From: Codonopsis lanceolata
Lineage: Eukaryota > Streptophyta > Magnoliopsida > Asterales > Campanulaceae
Length of the DNA: 64,000 bases
Assembly (NCBI GenBank): GCA_013146195.2
Contig: CM028378.1
Coordinates: 40,438,828 to 40,502,827, forward strand
Reading direction: 5' to 3'
Shown here one piece after another: positions 11,535 through 21,600 of the stretch. The notes below the pieces were generated by a model, which worked only from the letters and a program-made list of their open reading frames with translations, was not told where the DNA came from and ran no database searches. The first letter of the stretch is position 1, and each line of letters starts with the position of its first letter. Made by a program: the position numbers and the translations under genes.

Positions 11535-12724
11535 TAGGCCTGTCAATTTCAACTCATTATCCATAAATCCACCCAACTCAACCCATTAATTACCCAACCC
11601 AACCCAACTCATTAATAAAATAAATTTAAATGGGTTACCTAGCTTAACCCATTTAATTTCATGGGTTAAGTTGGGTTGAACCCACTAACTTGAATAAACC
11701 CGCCAATTGAAAGTGAAACGGAAAATCGTCAAAACTCGAAACCTAATCGTCAAAACAGCACTGTTCGACTACGAGCTTGAGCGGGGGGAAGAGAGGGGAG
11801 AGAGAGGAGAATTACGAGGCGGAGAGAGACTCGAGCTCGCAGTACGGAGTGGTCAGCGAGGATGACGACGATGGGGATGCGGCAGCGAGGAAGAAGCTAA
11901 GATTGTCCAAGGATCAGGCGGCGGTGCTTGAAGAGACATTCAAGGAGCATAATACACTCAATCCGGTGAGTGGCATGTTTCGTGAGTTTTTGTCCTGTAG
12001 TGAGACGTTTTGTTTCGTAAACTGATAAATTTTGATAATTTTTTTTATTTGTTTGCAGAAGCAAAAGTTGGCATTGGCGAAACAGCTGGATCTACGGCCT
12101 AGACAAGTGGAAGTTTGGTTTCAAAACAGGAGGGCAAGGTGAGGAATTAGTACTTCAGGTTAAGGTTATTATTGGTAATTCATTTACTAAAATGTCTTTT
12201 TGTAATGTGTTTTACATTATTTGTTCATCTATACCTTCAAATATTAAGACGCTGACTTATATCAACAAGATTTTATGTAATTTAAAATGATAAATATTGG
12301 GTAAAACGATTTTATGAATATTTTTTTGTAAGAAAGATCTTTTTTATCTGACTCATTGTGTATTGATGTGTTAAATTGTGAGAAAGTAAAATTTCGTTTT
12401 ACGAACTAAAATCCGTAAGAGCTACTCAATTAAAATAGAGTTGGTCACTCTAAAACGGTTTTACAAATTTTATTTTTGACATGAACATTTTTTGCACTTT
12501 GATTAAATTCTTATAAACGATGTTTCATTGTGTTGAGGGTATATTTTATTTATTCATAAAATAAATAAAATAATAAAATCGGGTTAAAGTGAGTCAACCC
12601 GCTTTAACTCATCTCATTTATGACCAGACCCATCTGATCCATTTAATATTTGGGTTGTGGTAGGTCATGACCCATTTCAACTCATTACCCACTCCAATCC
12701 AACCCAACCCAATTGGCACCCCTA
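11535..12724. mobile_element. Non-autonomous hAT element carrying homeobox exons
   Basis: The element is flanked by an exact 8-bp duplication GGTGTAGA (11527-11534 and 12725-12732). Its ends are inverted: TAGGCCTGTCAATTT on the left and, on the complement of the right end, TAGGGGTGCCAATTG. An 8-bp duplication plus a TAGGGGTG-type terminus is diagnostic of hAT transposons. Subterminal DNA on both sides is full of aacccaaccc/gggttgggtt motifs in opposite orientation, as expected for transposase-binding repeats. The 1190-bp body contains no transposase, but holds two spliced exons of a host HD-Zip gene. Confidence 0.8.
11777..12138 (+). pseudogene. Captured HD-Zip II homeobox fragment (two exons)
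   Basis: Exon A ends at 11965 and exon B covers 12059-12138, joined by a 93-bp intron with GT-AG ends. The open frame starts near 11777 without a convincing ATG. The translation gives an acidic linker and then a homeodomain: RKKLRLSKDQAAVLEETFKE, LALAKQLDLRPRQVEVWFQN, RRAR. Helix 3 with its WFQN motif is intact, and the style is that of HD-Zip class II. The family's N-terminal region upstream and the leucine-zipper exon downstream are absent, although exon B ends at a normal donor (GTGAGG). Because it lies wholly inside a hAT element it is best read as a transduplicated gene fragment. A truncated expressed protein cannot be excluded. Confidence 0.85.
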
Positions 12725-13035
12725 GGTGTAGATAAAGTAGGATGAGTTGGATATAAAATTTAAATGATGGATAATAAAATAAGAAGTTAGGGTTGGGTAA
12801 AAACTAAAATTAAAAAATTGATTAAATATGTAGGGCGAAATAAAATTGAAGTGTGTTAGAGCAGGTACAGCGGAGGTTTATTCAGAAATCTTCCACCAAT
12901 CTGCCAATCCAATGAAGGTTTTAAAGAAATCACAATTAAATCAATTGATGATTTATCTTCAAAAGAATCAACAGAAGAACCCGTGAATTTGGCAAATCAT
13001 CACAATGCCCCCGCCTTGAATTGTGTTGAGCCACA

Positions 13036-13065
13036 GCCCATCAAAACGGCGTCGTTTTGATGGGC
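13036..13065. repeat. Perfect 13-bp hairpin in the PIF/Harbinger leader
   Basis: Arms GCCCATCAAAACG and CGTTTTGATGGGC surround the loop gcgt. The centre contains AAACGGCGTCGTTT. It lies about 155 bp upstream of the element's TATA box. Confidence 0.85.
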
Positions 13066-13220
13066 CAAAAGTCAAGAAAAAAAAATCTGCCGACAAGGTT
13101 CACTGCAACCACTTTACACTTGTCATTAAAGTACCGGTTTGTAGGATTTTTTCATTATCTGCTGTTCAAGGGCAGTTTGGGCATTCAAATTTTTTTAAAA
13201 AAACAGTACACATTTTTATC

Positions 13221-13228
13221 TATAAATA
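13221..13228 (+). promoter_or_regulatory. TATA box of the PIF/Harbinger ORF1
   Basis: TATAAATA within cacatttttatctataaata. The same promoter block, including the downstream gagacttggtttg, recurs in the derived MITE at 40739-40746, which supports it as element promoter sequence. Confidence 0.6.
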
Positions 13229-13619
13229 GAGACTTGGTTTGCCTCATTTGGATGCCAAATGCATTTTTGGCAAAATTTGAATTAATTTGTAAGTTTTCTC
13301 TCTCTCTTCTCTTTCTCTCCAAATTTCATTTTTTTAATTAATCCATTTTTAAGTTGTGTATTTTTTATTATTAATATTATTATTATTTACTACTTAAATA
13401 TTTTAAATGGATGCAGATTATTACATATAATTGTCTTTATTGTTAATTGTTTATTATTACCATTATTATTGTTAAATTTTTAAATGGATATTATTATTGT
13501 AATTGTCTTTAGTTGTTTATTATTATTATTATTGTCAATATTATCATTAAGTAATATTAGTTGTTATTATTATTGTCAATTTATTTTAATTATTGTTTTA
13601 TTTTCGCCTATTGTCATCA

Positions 13620-14880
13620 ATGTCTTCACGCCGGCCAGTAAAAGCAAAAACCCTCAAAATCGAACTAATCAACGTCTGAATACACCAAATGAACCTTCTC
13701 CTCGTCAGAATCATCAACCCACTCCACAAAGCCAACCATCACATTACCATAATTTTTTTGAAACACAAAATATTCCAAATTTTGGAGTTCATCCGAATTT
13801 TCAAAACCTCAACTCTATGCAGTATGGAAACACACCAATATTTCCCCATGTGTCATTGTCGATGCCACAACAAACTTTCCTGGAATACTCCATTACCTTC
13901 AAATTTGTCTCATTCTTCAACACAACAATCACACTTAAATCAAGGGTATTTCCCATGGGAGTTCCGTGGCTCTTCATCTGAATATACTCCAAGTAGTCCC
14001 ATAGCTTCAAATATACCTTTTTTTTCAACACAACCGGAACCGGACAATGAAGAAGAGATTGATATTCAAGATGATATGGTTGATGAAACCACTCCTCATA
14101 GTGGAAAAATAATAAGAACTAGGTGGGCGGACGCTGATGGCTTGTGTAAATCGTGGGAGAACGTGACTACCGATAGTTTCGTTGGAACAAACCAAACATC
14201 AACACAATTCTGGCAAAAAGTGACAAACACTTACAACGAGCATCGTGGGAATGGTATGATCAGAACTTTGGGTCAAATTAAGAATCATTTTTAAATTGTC
14301 TAGGGTAGTTTCAAAATTTTCTGGCGCTTTTAATCAAGCATTAGCTTGCAAAGAAAGTGGCTGGAATGATGATGATGTAATTATGAAGGCACATACGATT
14401 TATGAAGCTGATGAAGGGAAACATTTTATGTCAATAGAAGCGTGGCAAATACTTCGTAATATTCCCAAGTGGTGGGCAAAATATGTTGAAGTGGGAAAAC
14501 ATGCAACAAAAAATTCAACAAGCAGTGGCTCAAAACGATCTCAAAATGAAGCTTTTGATGTTCAAAACTCTTTAAATGCTGAAACACCTTCAATAACATA
14601 TCCAACTCGACCTCCTGGAAAGAAAGCTTCAAAAAATAAGGGAAAAAAATGTGAATATTGAAAAATTTTCAAGACTTACGTGAATCAAACCGTATCGAAT
14701 CGAGCTTAGTGAGAAAATTGAGCGATATTTCACTATCGAACATGAAAAGCTGGAGGAGACCAAGAAGAAACGTATGTTCAAACAATAGGAGGTCTTGAAA
14801 AACATGGAAAACAAATTTGTTGAAGAAGAAGATGATTGCACAAGGTTGTATCGTGCACTGTTTAAGTAGATGGTTTAAGT
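13620..14880 (+). pseudogene. PIF/Harbinger ORF1 (Myb/SANT-like protein), broken
   Basis: A Pro/Asn/Gln-rich N-terminal part (13630-13900) shifts frame near 13900 into SSEYTPSSPIASNIPFF, followed by an acidic stretch. The SANT/trihelix-like domain is RTRWADADGLCKSWENVTTD, then FWQKVTNTYNEH. A stop and frameshift at 14290-14300 interrupts it. The frame resumes as LSRVVSKFSGAFNQAL and AWQILRNIPKWW, the pattern seen in plant PIF ORF1 proteins, ending in a basic tail near 14660 with degraded coding after it. In this superfamily ORF1 is thought to bind DNA and help the transposase. At least two frame disruptions make it nonfunctional. Confidence 0.8.
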
Positions 14881-14920
14881 ATTGTACTGTTATTTTATCA
14901 ACGTTTGTATTGTATTGTAT

Positions 14921-16340
14921 TGTATTGTGCTTTCTTTAATTTGACAATTTTGTCAAAATAAATCAATGTGTTGTCAACATCATCCTATCAAAATAAAAAG
15001 ACAAAATAAAATCTTCAAGATATCCATAAATGGATGGAAATCCATGTTTCACGGTATTGGAAATGATTTCCATATCCATCTTCCTTTAACAAAGATAACA
15101 AATAAAAGACATTGTCTTGTCACAATCACCCAAAGGTGATTGTGACAAGACATTGTTTTTTTTTATTCAATTGAATGACAATTGAATTTTTTCATCTCCC
15201 GTGACTTTTTATAAATGTGGTTAATGATGATTTGTTTAACAATTGAAACTATCACAAATGTATGTAAATGCTTCTTTCATTGTATTGTGCTTTCTTTAAT
15301 TTGACAATTTTGTCAAAATAAATCAATGTGTTGTCAACATCATCCTATCAAAATAAAAAGACAAGATAAAATCTTCAAGATATCCATAAATGGATGGAAA
15401 TCAATGTTTCACGGTATTGGAAATGGTTTTCATATCCATCTTCCTTTAACAAAGATAACAAATAAAAGGCATTGTCTTGTCACAATCATCCAAAGGTGAT
15501 TGTGACAAGACATTGTTTCTTTTTTATTCAATTGAATGACAATTGAATTTTTTAATTTCTCGTGACTTTTTATAAATGTGGCTAATGATGCATTTGTTTA
15601 ACAATTGAAGAAACTATCACAAATGTATGTAAATGCTTTTTTTATTGTATTGTGCTTTTTTTAATTTGACAATTTTGTCAAAATAAATCAATGTGTTGTC
15701 AACATCATCCTATCAAAATAAAAAGACAAAATAAAATCTTCAAGATATCCATAAATGGATGGAAATCCATGTTTCACGGTATTGGAAATGGTTTCCATAT
15801 CTATCTTCCTTTAACAAAGATAACAAATAAAAGGCATTGTCTTGTCACAATCATCCAAAGGTGATTGTGACAAGACATTGTTTTTTTTTATTCAATTGAA
15901 TGACAATTGAATTTTTTAATTTCTCGTGACTTTTTATAAATGTGGTTAATGATGCATTTGTTTAACAATTGAAGAAACTATCACAAATGTATGTAAATGC
16001 TTCTTTCATTGTATTGTGTTTTCTCTAATTTGACAATGTTGTCAAAATAAATCAATGTCTTGTCACCATCATCCAAACAAAATAAAAAGACAAAACAAAA
16101 TCTTCAAGATATTCATAAATGGATGGAAATCCATGTTTCACGGTATTGATAATGGTTTTTATATCCATCTTCCTTTAACAAGTAAGATAACAAATAAAAG
16201 ACATTGTCTTGTCACAATCACCCAAAGGTGATTGTGACAAGACATTGTTTATTTTTTACTCAATTAAATGACAATTGAATTTTCTCATCTCCCGTGGCCT
16301 TCTATAAATCTGGTTAATGATCCATTTGTTTAGCAATTGA
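14921..16340 (+). repeat. Four ~362-bp tandem repeats inside the PIF/Harbinger element
   Basis: Units start at tgtattgtgctttctttaat (14921), 15281, 15646 and 16010, so periods are 360, 365 and 364 bp; the last unit runs to just before the transposase start. Every unit holds a perfect hairpin (cttgtcacaatcacc and its complement around caaa or a variant). Units are highly similar, with a few substitutions and small indels. The array fills the space between ORF1 and transposase and so replaces or multiplies the transposase promoter region. Confidence 0.92.
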
Positions 16341-16377
16341 AGAAACCATCACATGTTCTAATACACTTAAAAATTAT

Positions 16378-17709
16378 GTCTTCTTCAAGTTCTAGTTGGA
16401 ATTCAAACACCGACAATGAATATGAAGATGATTTACAGAATGACATTCAACGAAGTGTGAATGAATATATATTTGACCTTAATGGTCGTCGATGTCGCAA
16501 GCGTCAAATTTGTAGAGAACTAATACGATCTCTACAAGATGAAAGAGAAGTTCGTGAACATATATACATAGATAGAAATCGTGCTGAGGGCCATCAACGC
16601 CTGTATTCAGACTATTTTGCAGAAAATTCAACATACACCGACCAACAATTTCGCACCAGATTTCGAATGCGAAGACATGTCTTCCTTCGTGTAGTGGAAG
16701 CTCTTGGTGCTCATAGTCCATATTTTCAACAACGATTTGAAACATGTGGGGAGACCACCAATACAAAAATGCACCGCCGTGAAGAATGCTTGCTTACGGA
16801 ATGTCCGGTGATGCATGTAATGACTATATTCGTATCGGAAAAAGCACATCAATTGAATGCTTGAAGAAATTTTTTGAATGTGTGGTTAATGTTTTTGGAG
16901 AACAGTACTTGCGAAAGCCAACGGAGGAGGACCTCCAACGCTTGCTTCATGTTGGGGAGACACGTGGTTTTCCTGGTATGTTAGGTAGCATAGACTGCAT
17001 GCATTGGGAGTGGAAGAATTGCCCGGTGACTTGGCAAGGTCAGGACGCTCGAGGGGATGGAAAGGCGACCGTTGTTCTTGAAGCAGTCGCTTACTACGAT
17101 TTGTGGATATGACATGCTTTCTTTGGCAATCCAGATACTTGTAATGATATAAATGTCCTTGATCGATCTCCAATATTTAACGATATTTATAATGGTGTAG
17201 CCCCGGCAGTAGGCTTTACTGTTAACGGTAATCAGTATAACTTGGGTTATTATTTAACCGATGGTATATATCCTCCATGGGCTACATTCATCCAGTCCAT
17301 TCGATTGCCGCAAAGTGATAAACATAAGCTCTTTGCTCAACACCAAGAAGCATCAAGAAAGGATGTTGAGCGTGCCTTTGGGGTATTGCAGGCACGATTT
17401 GCTATTATACGAGGACCAACACTTATGTGGGAGGTATGTACGTTGTGAAAAATTATGAAAGCTTGTATCATATTACATAATATGATTGTTGAAGATGAAC
17501 GAGATACTTATACACGCTTGCCAAATGCTTCAGACTATGAACAAACTGACATTACTGATGGTAGCTTAGCATAACAATATTTTAACGAGCGTATTCCCGA
17601 ACACGCAAGATATCTTAAACGAAGGTGTACCGTTCGAGATAAAGAATCACATCGCCGCCTACTCCATGATTTAATTGAAAATATTTGGAGACTTTTTGGT
17701 AATCAGTAA
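16378..17709 (+). pseudogene. PIF/Harbinger DDE transposase, inactive
   Basis: The frame starts MSSSSSSWNSNTDNEYEDD and continues to the helix-turn-helix-like region (QQFRTRFRMRRHVFLRVVEA). A frameshift near 16785 follows (frame resumes AYGMSGDACNDYIRIG). The catalytic signature of the DDE_Tnp_4 family is recognisable: first Asp in GMLGSIDCMHWEWKNCP, second Asp in GNPDTCNDINVLDRSP, and the acidic residue in KDVERAFGVLQARFAIIRG. Stops interrupt it at 17110 (WI-stop-HAFFG) and 17446 (where IMKACIILHNMIVED follows), both TGA where family members commonly have Trp, plus a TAA near 17570. The end FGNQ-stop is at 17709. About 443 codons, normal family length. Confidence 0.92.
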
Positions 17710-18100
17710 TTTTTATTGTAATTGTTGTATTATTTTCGGATATTGTTGTGAGTTTCTTTGAATTGTTTATGTAATGAATTTAATTATTGTACTTTTTAAA
17801 ATTTATTAATGAATATTAATATAAATATTATTCGACTTATAATAAATTGATAATATTATTATATTATTATATTAATTAATTATAATAATATTATATTATA
17901 AATAATATTGAATTATTCTGGTTATACTAAATTAATAATATTAAAAATAAATAATATCAAATTATAATAAATTTTATTCAAATTATAATAAATAAATATT
18001 ATTTTAATAATGAGTATTTAAATAATTTCGAAATTATTTATTTATGCAATATCAAATTTATTTATTAGTATAAATTGAAAGAATATATTAAATTAATAGA
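17710..18100. other. AT-rich 3' part of the PIF/Harbinger element
   Basis: Almost pure A/T with taataatatt-type repeats; no gene. It leads to the short tandem repeat and the right terminal inverted repeat. Confidence 0.5.
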
Positions 18101-18187
18101 GATAAAGATGGTGGGGTAGATAAAGTTGTTGGAGATAAAGATGGTGGGGTAGATAAAGTTGTTGGAGATAAAGATGGTGAGGTATAT
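18101..18187 (+). repeat. 33-bp tandem repeat near the right end of the PIF/Harbinger element
   Basis: gataaagatggtggggtaga begins at 18101, 18134 and (partial) 18167. A related single unit lies in the derived MITE near 40970. Confidence 0.85.
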
Positions 18188-18434
18188 AAATGTGTTGGAT
18201 TTTGTGCCACCATTGGGAGGTTTTTTAGTTTTAAATCAAATAGGTATCTAATAGATTAGTTTATTGGTTTTTAATGGATTGAGTTTGATTTTTGGTTTGA
18301 TTTTAATAAACCGTTCTACTTGCTCTTAGCCTAGCACATTTGAATTTCGTAGTTATTTTTCCCAAAACTCACTCCATTTCTCCGGCAATAAAATGCAGGA
18401 TTTGTGTTGAGCAAAGCGAAGGTCCCTCTGTCAG

Positions 18435-18446
18435 TTTGGCGGGAAA
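18435..18446 (+). promoter_or_regulatory. E2F site upstream of MIS12
   Basis: TTTGGCGGGAAA matches the E2F/DP consensus perfectly and lies 44 bp before the MIS12 start codon, in the only ~160 bp left between the gene and the upstream transposon. E2F control fits a kinetochore gene needed in dividing cells. A (GT)n tract follows at 18464-18485. Confidence 0.65.
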
Positions 18447-18489
18447 ATCAAAAGTCCCAGATTTTGTGTGTGTGTGTGTGTGTGTGGAG

Positions 18490-18609
18490 ATGGAAGGCAG
18501 CGAAAGCGAGGCGATTTTCGAATCCATGAACCTAAACCCTCAACTCTTCCTCAACACCGTCCTCAATTCCGTCGACGACTTGCTCGATGGAGCATTCGAA
18601 CACTTTCAT

Positions 18610-18646
<37 letters not shown>

Positions 18647-21600
18647 CACCATACCGATTCCTCGCTGATTAACTCCAAATAATCTTTTACAGGGAGGCTT
18701 CGGCTCAATTGAAGATCGAGGGAGCAGATAGAGCCCAAGACCTATCCCATGTTAGAATTTATCCACTTTTTACTTTTATCCCCTTAATTTTCTACTCTAT
18801 TGAATGCTATGAATTACACATTTTACTTTCTTTCAATCTTTATATGTACCTCCTTGTTCCGTACATGAATGATTTGTATTGTTGACCGTTGAATGTTTTG
18901 TTTTGTTTGTTTTATAGGGTGTAGCTAACATTCGAAACATGATTCAATCGGCTCTCGACAAGCGATTGACTATGTGGGAAAAGTATTGTTTACATCGCTG
19001 TTTTGCAGTTCCACCAGGATTTTCGTTGCCCAAAGCTGTTCGTCCTCTTTAATAGTCTTTTGAATCCCTATGATATGTACATCAATATTTAGCTAGTAAT
19101 TTTCCATAGCATCTAGTTAATATGATGAATTGTAGTATACTCATTCTGTGTGGGGTAAGAGTGTGCCCGTGATAGAAGAAATTTCCTACCTTTGTAAGGG
19201 ATGAGCTATATGTCTGAGGGCCTCACTTGCACAAAATCTCAAACACAATTCTCATCAGCTCACAATCTAATCTCTGAAAGAGTTATATCAGTTCTAGTAG
19301 GACTGAACTAGATAAAAGCCTTCTATTGACCATTTTCCATGATGCAAGCAGTATTTTGCATGTTCAATGACTGTCTTGAAGGCAAAATGATGTTTACTGT
19401 ATGATGAGTTGGATTATTTATTTTGGTTTGGGCTGCTTTGATTCACTATTCTTTTCATATGAATCATTTCTTATGAAATGTCCTTCATTTAAATGTTTTT
19501 TGCCCAGTGGAAATGCGAACATTAGCTTGGATTTGGAGATTTGTATTGTTTTTATGATATTCCATTACTAAAGAGCCTCTAAAGTTTCAGAACGAACCAT
19601 CTGGTGATGTTTCCATAGATGTTGACGCGCTTATTGACCCGGAGTTGGATGCACAATTGGATTCGTTGAGAGGGAAACTTACTTTGGTAACAAGAATTCT
19701 CTTGGCTACCAGAGTCTACACGCATCTTTTTATTCAGTTTCTTTTTGGTTGATTCATATTAACTTTAATCTTCCACCCAGGTTGGGAAGGAGTCTGCTGA
19801 ACTGAACAAAGAGCTACAGGAAGTAGAGAAGCAGTCTGTTTTAGGTAACCATGAAGCAGAGTCTCTTAATGAAGCATTGCAAATATATGAGCAGTACTCT
19901 TTGCATGATATGTTCCAAGGTATTTATTATCCAATTTAAACTTAAAAAACTGGATATAATATGGCTTCTTTAGGTAGGTTCTCTGTTATTAAGATCCAAA
20001 TTGAGGTAAATATATTGTATAAGCTTTAATACACTTTATGCACATTACTGTATGGCAACAAAATTGATGTAGATTTACAAAATGCCCACTACGCTAGCTT
20101 CTAAAGTCTCTTGTTGATGTTACCTGATGATTTAGGACTTCATACAGGTCGTTGATTTTTAGAAAGGAGAGTCATATTCCCATAGGAACCACAAGAAAAG
20201 AAGATTTAACATAGGTTTAGGTTTATACATCTATGCTCCCTAAAGAGCATGCCAGATTTTAGCTGCTCAAACTTTCCTATGCTGTAGTTTACTTTCTCCC
20301 CTACTTAAAGGAACATTACAAAACAAGCCACAAAGTTAAATGTTGTTAATACCAAGAGGGAAATACTGAGAATTATTCTTTCCGTTTGTTGTTACAAAAT
20401 ATATTGGCTTCCCTGATTCTGGTGCAAAGGGCAGAATTGATTTTCATAATGTAAATAGTCCTAACTAAAAAAATTCAGTCAAATTCAAACTTGAATAAAA
20501 CTATATATTTATATGCATGAATGCCACCATCTATGTGATGATCAGAATTAGTCAAATTGGAACAAAATCGAACTGTCCAGTCTTAATACACAGAATTCGT
20601 CAAATTGGAACAAAATCTGACTGTCCAGCCTTAATAAACTGTTGTTATGGTCTTTACTAAATATTGTGTAGTTCTAGCATCATGCAAGGCTGTGCATGTC
20701 ATGATTGATTAAATTGAAATATAAGAACTGGAATTTGGTGATGAAGAGAGGATTCATCATTTCTGAATGTTGAAGTGTGTACAATAATGCGGGAATCAGA
20801 AAGCTTTATACAACTGAGATCTAACAAACTAACCCCTGTAGACTGTACAAAAATACAGAAAAGTCCTAACTGAATGTACAAAATACTCTTATGCCCCTCT
20901 ATCTAAGACATGCTGAACAAGTGTAATGTTATCTCCATATATCTACATGTGAAGGCTTGACAGTTGCAAACAGCTTCTGCAAATCATTCTTGATATTCCA
21001 CCGTTGTACATTGTTAGCTTGAACATCCATCATGCCTTCACTATGGTCAATACCCCTCCCACAAGCTGAAAGTGGAGAAAAATTGAGCACTTGAAGCTTG
21101 TTCAGTAGAAACCAATGAGCAACCTTTCCAAGGGATTTTGTGAAAATGTCTGCAACCTGAAACTTAGTAGGAATGTATTGGGGCTTGAGCAATCCCTCTT
21201 GAACCTTCTCACGAACAAAAAAACAGTCAAGCTCGATATGCTTTGTACGGGCATGGTAAACAGGGTTGGAGGCAATAGCAATTGCTGCTGAACTATCACA
21301 GTAAACAGGCACTGGTAAAGGAACATCAACCTGAAGATCATGAAGTAAGGCATGTAGCCAAATAATCTCACTACTCACAGTTGCCAAAGCTCTATATTCA
21401 GCCTCTGCAAAAGATCTGGCTGTGACAGAGTGTTTCTTAGCTAACCAAGTGAGCAAAGAAGAACCAAGAAACAAACAATAGCCAGAAACAGATTTTCTGT
21501 CATTGGGATCTCCTGCCCAATCACTATCACAATAAGCTGTAAGTTTCAGATTATTGGATGAAGAAAGAAGAATTCCTTGACCAGGACAAGCCTTGATGTA

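Larger units (their letters stand above)
12859..18325 (+). mobile_element. Full-length PIF/Harbinger transposon
   Basis: Terminal inverted repeats are GAGCAGGTACAGCGGAGG at the left and, on the complement of the right end, GAGCAAGTAGAACGG. They are flanked by TTA on both sides (12856-12858, 18326-18328), the target duplication of this superfamily. The 5467-bp element has the usual two genes in the same direction: a Myb/SANT-like ORF1 and a DDE transposase. Both are broken by frameshifts and stops, so the copy is inactive. It also contains a TATA box, a strong hairpin, and a four-unit tandem repeat between the genes. Its right end lies only about 160 bp upstream of the MIS12 start codon. Confidence 0.93.

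Noticed and set aside
11777..12138. A functional HD-Zip transcription factor gene
   Set aside because: No N-terminal region or leucine zipper, no clear ATG, and the exons lie wholly inside a hAT element with target duplications.
13484..13700. A hydrophobic N-terminal segment (MDIIIVIVFSC) for the PIF ORF1
   Set aside because: The preceding DNA is a simple ttattatt repeat; the hydrophobic text is an accident of composition, and similarity begins at about 13620.
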